The notes below the pieces were generated by a model. That model saw only the letters and a list, made by a program, of their open reading frames with translations. It was not told the DNA's origin and searched no databases. From the NCBI RefSeq assembly GCF_037038585.1, contig NC_092524.1, positions 41,178,001 through 41,242,000 on the forward strand: a stretch of DNA of 64,000 nt, read 5' to 3'. A program made the position numbers and the translations under genes. This document shows positions 11,764 to 51,996 of this stretch, one piece after another. Position 1 is the first letter of the stretch. Each line of letters starts with the position of its first letter. Origin of the DNA: Patagioenas fasciata (Eukaryota > Chordata > Aves > Columbiformes > Columbidae).

Positions 11764-14726
11764 TAGCAATTTGCTAGACTAATCTTTGGCTTCACAAACT
11801 TGTTAAATACTTATACTTTCTATTTTAATACTAAAACACTGAAAAGAGGTAAGCAAATTAGATTGCTTTGTCTGCTAATTTTGTTTTTATTGTTTCATAA
11901 GGTTTATTCAAATAGGAAACAAGCTCTTATAAAACAATGTGCATTTTGGAACGTAACTTGAAAGATGTAGACCCAGTGTTTTTTGAGAAGATCACATTTT
12001 TTCCCACTCAAGTTCGTATCTTTTATTTCTTTCAGAAGTACCAAACTATATAAAACTGAGTAAAGGTAGATGATACTCATAGAAGGTAATAGGTCTACAT
12101 AGCAGTGCAGATCCTAAATGACTCCATTTTGGGGAAAGCAATAGTGCAGTTCACAGTGGGTTCAAGAATGTTTGACAAACGAACAAAGGAACTGTACACC
12201 GGAAGAGACTGATAGTTCGCCTAAGAAGAGACATCTTCAAATTTTGAACGGGACTACTAATGTCTGAATGCCATGTTCAGAGCCCTGCAATGCTCCACTT
12301 TTCAGGAGAAAAAAGTGCTGTTGGATTTGAAAATACTAAGACATCATAGTGGAACAAGTGAAATATTCAAGTGATGGATCTAATTACCTGACATTACACT
12401 GAGGAAGAATGTTTTCCTGAGCTAATCAAATAATTTCTTTCACTGATACAACAGGATAAGCACCTTTTTATTGTGGCAAAGATATTGTAAATTCATTTTC
12501 TGGAGCTCTGATTCTGTTTCTGCTCTGGTTCTGCCATAGACTTTGTTGTTGCTGTGAAAAAAGCTGCTTGGTTGATACACATCTCAGTGCTCTTTATCCA
12601 AAGAAAGAACTTGTAGCAGGATTAATGGTAGTTTGTCCTTCACAAGATTTCTGTAAAGATCAATAAAATAAAATTTGCAATGTGCTTGTTCAGAACCATC
12701 CAGTAGTTAATCTAACTTGTAATACTACTCCTGTAAATAGGTAGACTTCTTAGTAATGCTGAATTTGGCTTTAACTGTGCTTAGATTTGATATACAAATT
12801 TCTGTAGGATAATAGGGCAACTACCTTTTCAGAAACATACATAGTCTCTTGAATGTATGGATAAACTTCACTTACAATCAGGAATAACATGCATTCAGTG
12901 TAAGGATTTTGCTGCTGTAGATTACATTTTGATGCAATATTTGTTGTTCTTCACATTGTTATACTTGGAAACCAGCACCAAAGTTAATCTACTTTGCACT
13001 TGAACAATGTTATCGTACTCCAAAGTTTAATCAGCCAACACCTCTGTCTTTTCTGAAGTGAACCTCTTTGACTGGAGGAAAGTAGTTTTGTATTTTCATT
13101 TGTCACCTGTTTGCCTATATTTTTTGACACTCATCCTGTTGCTCTGTAGCATCTTCTCAGTCTTCCCAGTAAAGACAAAGACATGCAAAGGTAATCCATT
13201 AACAAACTGCCACTTCAGAACTGCAGCTGTTTTGCCCTTACAAATGTGAAGATCCTCTAGCAGAAAGGCTTTGTTGGAAGTAGGTCTTATTCAATAAATA
13301 CATAAAGGAGCCCAACCATCACCAGTTTTGGGACATCTCGCAAAAGAATCACAGAGGAAGACATTGCAGGGGAAGAGACCATTTCTATTAACATATGATG
13401 CCTGATGTGCAGATAAGCTGAAACGGTAGCAAGGAAAATAGGGAAAATGTTTCCATAAATAGTAGGTGGACTACAACACAACAATTTGGAAGGGAATGAA
13501 GGATTGAACAGCACATCTACTGGCAAAGGTCACATTATGTAAATGGCAGAGTATTTACTTGTGGAACTCTAATGGTGAACAGATGTGAACTACACACTAT
13601 GATGCTCAGTGGTGTTGGGTATCTAGTTGTTTGTGGAAAAAACTTAGCTGAAGGTAGACTTTAAAAACACAGAATTAGGAGGAGGTGACAGTCAAAATGG
13701 TGAATATCAAAGCAAACTGACATAGTTTTCAATATATGTTAGACGCCAAATACTGAACAGTTTGAAAGCAAAATAGTGGTGGGACCAAACAGGGGGAATA
13801 CCAAGAAGTAAGCAGGAGAAAAAAGTTTAAGAGCAATAATGAGTTCATATCAATTTTTAGGTTGTTTTGTATCTTACCTTTCTTTTTTTATCCCCAAGTG
13901 TCTCTCATTACAGTTGAGCTGTGGTTTTAACTATTTTTTCCACTATGCAGCCTGTATTGAGAGAAAAATCACTTAAATGGAGAGAAAAAGAATACTGCAT
14001 TTGGCTTCTGAGGATGTAAGTAAACCAGATTATTTTTTACTCCCGTGAGTACATTTTTTCTTTGACCAACTCTACCAAAGAACTTTCGGCATCTTATTTA
14101 TATTCAAATCATTTAACTTTTTTTATGCAAGCTAACCTTTTTACTTCACATAAACTCTTTGCCCCATATGTTGATTATCAGTTAAAGGGTTAATAGTTTC
14201 AATGAATATATTTTAGTTCTATGTCTTCTTGACTAATGCTTTTAGACTGAAAGTGGGGCATTCAGCACTCTTTTTATGCAGCATTATTTTAAAATTTATC
14301 TGGAAGGGGTTGTCTGTAAGTAACTTGGCAGCACTGCACTGTGAACTCCACTGCCTAGAAGCTGCCAGTAGTACAGTGTTGATTCCTGGCTGATGGGCAT
14401 CTGCTTCTACATTTAAAAGTAAGTTCTTGCTTTATTGTGGGAACTGAAGGCACAGGGGAACCTTATTGTTCCAAAACTCAGAGTAATTAGCAACAGTGGT
14501 GGAAACTCTGAAACATTCTAACATTAGACAGGAGATGACTTAGTACCTATCTTATAATGAATTATTGTGTTTTCACGTGAAGAATGTCATAGGAAACTGG
14601 CATATTACATACTTTGTATAAGACTACAGCTTTGCAAAACCAGTACGATCACTGATCAATTTGCAACAAGCCTCAGGCCTTGAGCATCCCAGTTAATGAA
14701 CTCATTTATGCATATATCGAAGATGG

Positions 14727-14739
14727 CCAGTAGGTGGCA
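14727..14739 (+). promoter_or_regulatory. CTCF-like motif (plus orientation)
   Basis: CCAGTAGGTGGCA matches the core consensus CCASYAGRKGGCR at all 13 positions. Occupancy is not known. Confidence 0.45.
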
Positions 14740-17311
14740 AGGTCCACAAATCCACAAAGCTTTTACTGTGTCTGGAGACTACAAATTGTATGAGAACTAC
14801 TTAGCAGTAAGCCTGAAAGGACTGCAACAGGAAAAGATGACATTTCCTATTGAATTTAAGCATTTTCAGTTTTCTTGAAGGATGATTCCTTATTTAACAT
14901 TACAGCTTAATGCTAAAGTCTGCACGGAGTTGGAGATAAGAGGTAATACGTATCTTAAAAAAAAAAAAAAGTATGAAAATATTTTAGGAAAGGAGTAAAA
15001 TCACGCAGCCTCTTACTTCACAGTTGCCATGCAAATCAGACAACACAAGGTCTGGTTACTCGATAGCTCAGAAAACTGGCATTACCCTGGTATTTTTGTC
15101 TCTGATCACCGGTTTGAGTTCTATCCAGGACAGGAATAGCTATCCGCTTGACTTAAAAGAAATAGCTTTGGTGATTTCAGGCTAATGCAGGATTGTCCAC
15201 ATAATAAAATTATCACAGCTACTTGGCAAAGTGATTTGAAAAGGGAGGCCAAGGCTTTGAACAGTGAAGTTGTGCTACTTATGTGAATTTGGTTAAAAGT
15301 GATATTATTGTCTGTATCTAGTCATGCTTGTGTACCTATTTCTGTATGAGCAGGAATTTAAGCCCTATAGTTGGATTCGCCATGGATAGCTAGTGCCTCT
15401 TATGAGGATTTCAAGAGCCGTGCCTTTACTCAGCAGCTAGCATGTGAACACCACGATCTCTGAGACAGCTGTGGTTGTAGTTGCAGAAAGTCTGTGTATT
15501 TATAAGTCCTTTAAATGTCTGGCATAAAGATTTCTTTGTAAATGGATTGTAATTCCCACTTCACACACACAGAGGCCTTTGCCTCCCACAGGACATCTCA
15601 TCTAAAGATGCATATTCTTTGAATGGATCCAAGCTGACCTGGAAGGGTGAGAAAACATCACCTAGTACACCTGCCTTTTCTTTGCTTTGCGTTCCAGATT
15701 ACTGCTTTATGTTCCCAAGTCATTCATTTACTTTCTTTGTCAGTTTGCCATGTACAAATGGAGTTAAATATAGAAACTTAATGAGGGGGTCAGTGAGAAT
15801 ATTGTACATTCCTGCATATTTTTGAATGTTGTATTCCAAGCGTCATTAATTCCATAAGAAAACTAAGACGTAAGTCAGGATAATGTCTGGCTGTGAAGGT
15901 ACTCTTTTTTTGGAGATTGTTTTTGAGAATGTTTGGGTTGTCCATTGTTTTTTGGGGGATTTTGTTCGTTTGTTTGGTTTTGGCTTTTTGTTTTTTAATA
16001 TTAGCTTGTTTTGAGCAGCTGTGAAGCATGAACAGTGGTATTTGCTGACCCTCTCACAGACAGGCAGCTAATATTCATAAATTTTTAGAAAAGGTAAAAG
16101 TATTAGGCATCTCAACAGAAAAGCTGCAAAAAGGGAAACATAATTCTGGATATCTAGAAGTTTTGTTTTGTGCACCTTGCAATTTCTAAGTATGGATTAA
16201 TCATCCCAATCCTACACCTTTCTCTTTGAATTTTCTGAAATGTTGTAACCTTGAAAACCAACAGTCCATGAAATTTTCCCTTGATGTTCTACTGATTTCT
16301 GAGAATGACAAGGTGTACTTCAATTTTAAATGCATAGTACTATCTGATGATGCTTTGTTTAACAGGAACTCTTCCCACTTTCCATTAACATATACGCATA
16401 TACATACATACGCATTTTTTAAGCGAGGGAGGCTGTTTTCAGGCCACAATGAATACAAAAACAGCCTTTATCAGACTCAAGGTAGTTAATCTTGAATTGG
16501 CCCATTTTCTGGATGGAACTTTGATGTACAAAACTTCCCATTAGGATTAAAGTAAAGTTGAGTTCAGCCCAGGAACATAAAAAGTGCTTCTTAATAAAAG
16601 CTCCTTATTTGCCTATGAAAGACTGCAGTCATTATTTTTCTGCTAGCAGGTCTCATTTTGCCTGTTAGAGGTTTCCAGTGTGGATCTGTGAGCCAAATAC
16701 CTACTCTAACTTTTCTCTTTCTGTCATGCATATTCTTGGTTGTACAGGCTTTTGAACATACTTCCTTTTGACAGAATAATGCCTGTGGATATATACATTT
16801 TACATGAACATGTGTATTTAACATCACCTTAATTATTGTTTTTATTAAGATTTCTATTTATAACACCTGCAGCGATAATCTCTAGTGAGCACAGGTCAAG
16901 ATACAATGCCACAAGCAAGAGTGGCAGGGTTAGAAATCTCAGCAGTCCTTCATTACTTACTGAGAACTTTAAATTCTATTTCAGAAGAAATCTGGAAGTC
17001 TAAAACACCTAGAAATAATCAGAGATTCAGTCTTGCAAGCTCCTAATTCATTTTCGAGAAATGCAATTAAGGACCCTGGCATGTGATTTCTGGCAAATCT
17101 GGCTACAGTAGTTTAATACCTGCACTCTCCCTCCTGCCCCTTTTCCAGATGTCTCCCTGTGGAAGAGCTGGCAGAATGGAGCAATGCAGCTCTAACTCAC
17201 AATCAGGCAAATTAACTTAAACATTACGATAAAAATTGTGCTCAGATGCTTTTGAGTGTCAACTAGAAAAGCTGAAAAGTTCTATTTTTACTCTGTTATA
17301 AGGCCAGTAAC

Positions 17312-17360
17312 AAACAGCTGGGGGCTGAGACAATAACATCTTCAACTGCTGCAGCTGTTT
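17312..17360. promoter_or_regulatory. Candidate enhancer core: mirrored E-boxes around a SOX-like site
   Basis: AAACAGCTG (17312-17320) and its reverse complement CAGCTGTTT (17352-17360) flank ACAATAAC at 17330-17337, which resembles a SOX site. Both arms are CAGCTG E-boxes. The surrounding 17090-17420 is less AT-rich than its neighbourhood. Inference only. Confidence 0.3.
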
Positions 17361-19955
17361 ACTTGGTAAATGTGAGCCAGGTCCCCCAGGTCAACTTTTA
17401 TATTTTCTTGAGAATGTGTCAGTACACTTTCCACTTATTAAATTTAGTGACCTAACTGCTCAAAACTAACTCATGCTTTTGTATGCCTAAGTCAACAGTG
17501 GAACCAAAACGAACTTCTTGCTTTTTAAAAGGTAGTTATTAAGACTTTCTGAAAAATCAGTCCCCATTAAAAGTAAAAGAGGTCATGACCAAGAACTCAC
17601 TATTCATTTTTGAAGTTATACTGGAAACTATTTATATTATAGTTGGCAAAAATATCACAAATTCATTGGAAAATAGCTTGTCTGAATAAAAATTCTTCAA
17701 CAGAATCTGCCAATTTTTTGTCAAACTTTGGCAGCACACAAGTGCTTGCAGATTTTGATATTTGCCTTAAAGGCACGTTTTCATCGTGCCTGCTTTCCTT
17801 GTGGCTCTCCTGGTTGGCGCTCTGCCTGGTAGACTTCGGCAGTGTGAGGCCTTGGGCCCTCCAGGCTCACAGCAGAGCTAGATGCTCTTGGGTGTAGGAC
17901 TGAAGTGCTTGGATGCACTACTTCATTTCCAGGGACCTTTCAAAATAATAACTTTTCAGTCTGAAACTTGAGTAGACTTTTCTAATTGTTTGTGAATAGC
18001 TTATGTTCAAGTTTGTAGATGTGCTCAGTAAGGCACCAAAATCATTTACACTCCTTACAGTATGTGCTCCAAGGTCTTTGCCTAAGCAAAGCAAAAATCA
18101 GTAAAAAGCACAAATATTAGCTTGTCCAGTAGACTCTGATTTCAGCATTCAATTGCTTCAGTTGCTAAAAACAAGCCAAATAAAAAGGAAGGTGTTACCT
18201 ATTTAGGTGTCAAATATGTCACCACTGAAAAGTAACTGATTTACCAAGACATTTCAATACATTTCCTCTGATTTACACTTGATTCAGTTGAGCTCTTTCC
18301 CATCTGTCACATGCCAGGAATATAAGACCATGAGACACTCGTTTCAGATGTGATAGGTCTGGTCATGAGGTAAAAAGTGGCCAGCTCAGTATGTGGTTGG
18401 CTTCCTTTGTTGCTAGAATAAATGATAACCTCTTTTCTGGGGGAAAAAAATATTAAAAAAATCAGTGTCTCTGTGAAAATGCTAAGTTGAGCAAAGTTTG
18501 GGGTGCTAAACAGCTACAGTGACATGGCTCTGCTTTGTCTGCATGAAGCAGAATTTTCAGGATGTCAATATTTTGGTAGATCTATTGGAATAATACTGTA
18601 CCATAATCCATAACTGCTCAACTCTGACCCTTCTCCCTGTGTCTTACAGACTGAAGTAGTACATGGAAGTTAGCCTGTCCAGTGATTAATTCTTTAAAAT
18701 TTCCCTAGAAGCTTTCCTTTATTTTTCCTTTCTCTCTAATTTCACAGGATGCTGAGTATCTGGTCTGATTAGTCCAGTAAGAGTTTGGGTTTTTTTCAGC
18801 TCATTAATATTTTCTGTGTCACTTGTGTGACTTCATTGTTCAGGATAAATTCAGATGTGCAGAAGAGGTGTTGATTTATCCAATAATGGAAAATAACTTG
18901 GTATGCCTAACCTCTCAAACTAAAAACAAGACTGTTGTTGACACAAAAAACAGGTGGTTGTTGTTTTGACATGAGGTCAGAATCCAGAACTTTCTAACCA
19001 ATGGAGAAGCCAGAGTCTAAGAAGGGTTTTCAGTAGAGAAGTATAGAGGGGAAAGAGGAAGGAGAAGGAAGAAAAGGGAAAGACAGAATATCCAACTAGT
19101 TTTGAAGAGATCCTGCTAAGATGAGAACAAGGTCTGATGAAGTAGCTGAGACAAGGGGAGACAAGGCCCACTGACAGGAAGTCCTTTCCATCCTGCAATG
19201 TGAAGGTGTGGATGGATGGTCACATGTATCTGAGCAATTGTGTGACAACCGAGATGCACAGGTGCATGCATTTTGCTCACCTGATTTGCTGAGTTAGTTA
19301 AACTGCCTGGGCAAGACATAGGGATAAAGAAAGTCTATCTGAATCAATAAAGAAGGTGTTAGAAGTAAAAATGGCAACTTAACATAAATCAGAAGTTCTA
19401 GCTTCCAGGTACCTGTTGGCTACTTCTCTGCACTTCACAGCTAAGCTTTGACACAACAAATGTATCTACAGATGTATGATATGTGTATACACATTTGATA
19501 TGCATATGATACACCATCAATAGATCCTCAGGTTGATATATATGTGCAGCATAACCATCATTGGTCTTCCTTCCATGATGCATGCGCAGGAACTCTTGGC
19601 CTAATGGAAAATATAAAGGCTATGGAAACACTACTACAGAGGGCCCACCATTCCTTTTTCCTGAGTAAAATGAGCAAAGGAAAATCATGAATGACCACAA
19701 AATCCCAGATGTGCTTCAGTGTACTTTGATGCTGATGTATCTGGAAGAGCAAGTTTCCATTTAGGCTTTGAGTTAGGAATCAGTGAATTCATCTGTTTGG
19801 CTGAACTGCAAGCAGTTCATATTTCACAGCGCAATATTTTTGAATGGCAGCAGGGAAAGTTTTCATTTATTACATTGGCTAATGGCAGGCTCTTTTTGAA
19901 AAGAAATAAATATTTCTACAAGTTTCTTAAAGCAATGGAGCAAGCTTCAGTGCGG

Positions 19956-20020
19956 AAAAAAACCAAACCAAAACAAAAACAACCAAACCAAGCCAAACCA
20001 AACCAAGAAAACACCAAAAA
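19956..20020. repeat. A-rich CCAAA/CAAAA low-complexity repeat
   Basis: Irregular AACCAAACC-type units. The open frame across it is not considered real. Confidence 0.8.
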
Positions 20021-22016
20021 AGATGACCAAACAGGCATGGGGAAGAGAAAGCATAATATGCCTCTAATAATAAAACAAGAGTTCCTTTGAAATCATGTTT
20101 AATAGCTACTCAGAAAGTTTCTCAGAATACTAAGTTATTTATTTTTTCTCTGTCCTGTTGGCAAATAGTTTATCAAAAGTGCTCCATTAGATTACATGCC
20201 TATTAACATAGGTCTATGCTTAGCAAACCCTTGTGCATGCTAAGCATTGTTATGGCAGAAGTCAGAAGGGGATGGACTTTAGTCTAAGTACTAAATGTCC
20301 TTCCTTCATTAAAAGTTGCACTGTTTTAGTTTCGTCAGCCAGATTCTTGGAGATGCCATTGCAAGCTGCAAAGTAGTTTACTTTCGCTTTTAATCTCCTG
20401 CCTCGTGTCTATGCTTGAGAACACTGTAGCAGTATGCTATTTGATATTTTTGAAAATTTAACTATGTTGTTGAAAATTACCCTTGCTCAAGGTACACTAA
20501 TAGTAAATAAAACCAAGCCACCAATAAAATCCTGACTCACCTAAGTTGATGAATATGAAAGCAGTGCTCTAAAAATCTCTGTTACTGGCTAACATAGAGG
20601 AATGACACAACAAAATTAAGGCACTTTTGTGAAATCATGGCTCCTTATGAACAGTCATGATATCAGCATCTGAACAAAGTCCAGATGATTCTGATAATTT
20701 CCCTCCATTTCCTTTAAGAAAAGTTAGTTATTTTGTCTTGACTCCTGGAGCTGTTAAAAAACAGTATAAAGTTTATACATCTGTGAGTCCACCACTGGAC
20801 CTTTAAGTAGTCTTCCTTTTAAATATATACATACATATACAGTTTTATTGACAGAAATCTCATCCTGGGATAGACTCATCCTGAGTCTATTTTTCTGTTT
20901 TACAGCTGATTCAAGATTAAGGCTGGATGAAAAAGAAACAATGGCAATTATTATCCAAATTTAGCCTTGTAGGAACATCCTGACTGAAAACAGACTTCAC
21001 AGCATGGCAGAACAGTCAACACATTCGAACTCTGCCCAACTAGAACTGCTTCAGAACATGTTTCAAGGCCAGTGCTATCAGGGAGGCTACCTTCAGGGCC
21101 TAGCTGAAGTGGAAAAGGACTTATATGTAATTTTCTGCAATACTTCTTAATTTTCTAGAAAATATTTTCTGTTGTTGTTCGAATAAAGGTGCCTTTTCTT
21201 CATTTTACATCTACAGTACACACTATCTCTTCAGTAGAGGTGCAAAATACCAAAGAAAAATTCTGCTGGCTTTGATCATGCTATGTACCTGGCAAAAAAC
21301 TTCCTCTGGACAAATCTCTTCTTCAAGGAAAGAATGGATTTATCTACTGAAAAGCTCACGATTGTAACATAAGGGCCATATTTGAGAGGTTTATCATATG
21401 TGGTAATTAGCTTTTATAATTGCATAGATCTGCCTTTTATCCCATGTATTGTATCTTTTCCATTTTAACCTCAGTCTTCAATACCAGTATCAACTGGTTT
21501 TATTTTTCAGAGGTAGCCTGTGGCATAGAATAATTTTCAGCTTGTCACTGAGTTACTCTGGCACCTGCTTTACAGTGCAGTCTGAATCTCTCTCAGTTAA
21601 AGCTAAATGCATTACTGTTGGAACACTAATTGTTAGAAATGAAAATTAATATCTTTTGAAGTTTTCAGGGGAAGAAGAGCAGGAGAGATCCACATTACTT
21701 TGTCAGTTCAATGAAACTCAGTGGAAAAGCAGAAGCAGCACATTTATCTTAAAAGCTACATTCCCATGAACGTGTCCTCAGCTTCTCCACTCCGCTAGTA
21801 TGCTTCAAAACTGACTGAACTTATGATATAAAATCTAGTCCAAGTAGGTTCTTACAAAATATGTTTTACAGGTACACAGGCTGGCCGGCAGCAATTTCCC
21901 ACCTACCTCCACATGGGCTTCTGAATGATGAACTCATTTACTCCACCTACTTCTGATGGCATTCCAGGGATATTTTAAACAAAAGATTAATCAAATGAAG
22001 GCATTTTAACAAGACT

Positions 22017-22022
22017 TTTATT
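22017..22022 (-). terminator. Distal polyadenylation signal AATAAA for PRKD1
   Basis: TTTATT on the plus strand, AATAAA in gene sense, about 790 nt after the stop. T-rich sequence follows in gene sense, as expected for a downstream element. Likely the main 3' end, with cleavage expected around 21990-22005. Confidence 0.6.
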
Positions 22023-22269
22023 GAAAACATACACAAAGTCAACAAGTTATTTAGCTTCTGAATGTACATATTAGAGAATATTAATATTAGATAATATTTT
22101 AAGAAAAGGGGAAATAAAACCAACATATGCTGCAGTTTACACTACTAAGGCATTCAGGCTGAAGAGTAAGTTATATTGTGTGTATGTATGTGTGTATCTA
22201 TATACACAAACATGCAAACACATAGAGACAGGTTATCATCTGATTTGAAACTGTACAATGCTATGCAAT

Positions 22270-22336
22270 TTGGGTGGTGGGGTTTTTTTTGTTTGTGTTT
22301 TTTTTTGTTTTGTTTTGTTTTGTTTTTTGTTTTCCT
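22270..22336. repeat. T/G-rich low-complexity stretch in the 3'UTR (AAAAC-like in mRNA)
   Basis: Runs of T broken by single G, becoming TTTTG repeats around 22306-22325. In the transcript this is an internal A-rich tract. Confidence 0.85.
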
Positions 22337-22759
22337 ATTTTTTCATCACTAAATAAAGTTTTTATCCAAACGGTAGAAGTTGTTCACAGAACAGCAGTTA
22401 TAATCTACTCTTCAAGAGTTTGCTTACAATTACAATACTAACGATGCACAAAAACTCCCAGATCTTCATGAGAAAGTTCTCTCTTACCAAAACGAGGCTC
22501 AAGAAAAACACTAGTTTGAAAAGGCACCGTGGAGACAGGTTTTAATACATTAAATACAAGATGAATCATTCACAATAACAAGTTTAGTGTTTCTGGGAAC
22601 TTTTATAAATACAACACAGTTGGTCACACAGAAACGCTTCTGTTGATTTGTCTTGGCAACTCAGATACATCAACAGTGTAACAGCATAACAGCTTTGTTC
22701 CCATCTGACAGAAAATAATGGCAGTTCTGCAAGGCAAATGTTAAACCTGACTGCATGTA

Positions 22760-22765
22760 TTTATT
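22760..22765 (-). terminator. Possible proximal polyadenylation signal AATAAA
   Basis: A second AATAAA in gene sense about 40 nt after the stop codon. If used it would leave a very short 3'UTR. It may equally be a chance match in AT-rich sequence. Confidence 0.25.
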
Positions 22766-22803
22766 AATTCCACAGTGTTTTGACAGATCATAGGGGATGC
22801 AAC

Positions 22804-51429
<28,626 letters not shown>

Positions 51430-51969
51430 CTATGAAATACAGAAAAAGAACATTTGAAATAATCATGATGCATTCATTTTTAAACTAATATCATATTCAC
51501 ATACACCTGCCTGAAGAACAGTAACTCATACATCATAAAAAGTAACATAAATGCTTTTAACCACTAACAGAACATGCAACATACCCTCTCTCAGACTGCT
51601 TTTGAAAAAGTGGAATGGTATCAATATATTTGCCAACACTAATATCATACATTTCACATTGGGGTTGAAAAAGGTTTTTATTTAAAAAACCCCATATTTT
51701 TATCAAAATTTAAATATTCATTAAAGATTTCTCAGAAAAGCATTTTATGTTTAATAAAAACACAAACCTCTCTTATTTTATGTTTTATGTAAAAGGTAAC
51801 ATTGAAAGGCTGTATTTTTGTATGAACATTAATAAAATTATTACCTTATTCAATGTGCATACAGGTTTTTGATAGACAACAGATTAGTATTTTTCATCCC
51901 TTTGATTTATAATTTTTGCTATCACTAACCTTACCACATTCAGATTATGCACAATAGATCACAATAGGC

Positions 51970-51996
51970 ATTTATATATATAGTATATATATAAAT
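51970..51996. repeat. Perfect 13-bp-arm AT palindrome
   Basis: ATTTATATATATA, one central G at 51983, then TATATATATAAAT. A cruciform-capable AT repeat. Confidence 0.9.

Larger units (their letters stand above)
7481..22000. other. Intergenic region between the repeat block and the PRKD1 3' end; no gene supported
   Basis: AT-rich sequence with short random frames only. Separate entries cover the perfect stem at 9520-9550, poly-C/AAAAC at 11352-11410, CTCF-like motifs at 11751 and 14727, the E-box dyad at 17312-17360 and the CCAAA repeats at 19956-20020. A-runs occur at 10580-10597 and 14957-14970. Conserved enhancers are plausible here by analogy with the mammalian FOXG1-PRKD1 interval, but conservation cannot be judged from one sequence. 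Confidence 0.5.
22000..22803 (-). other. PRKD1: PRKD1 3' untranslated region (3' boundary approximate)
   Basis: Runs from the TAA stop to just past the distal AATAAA at 22017-22022; about 800 nt. In mRNA sense it is AT-rich and contains an A-rich AAAAC-type stretch (22270-22336), a TG/CA-rich stretch (22175-22210) and a stop-proximal AATAAA at 22760-22765. The cleavage position is inferred from the signal, not seen. Confidence 0.7.

Noticed and set aside
17771..17791. Small hairpin AGGCACG/CGTGCCT
   Set aside because: A 7-bp stem is expected by chance several times in a window this size.
19719..20090. 123-residue plus-strand open frame, the longest outside PRKD1 and the pyrimidine repeat
   Set aside because: The C-terminal half is the CCAAA low-complexity repeat and the N-terminal half shows no recognisable domain; no splice or promoter context seen.
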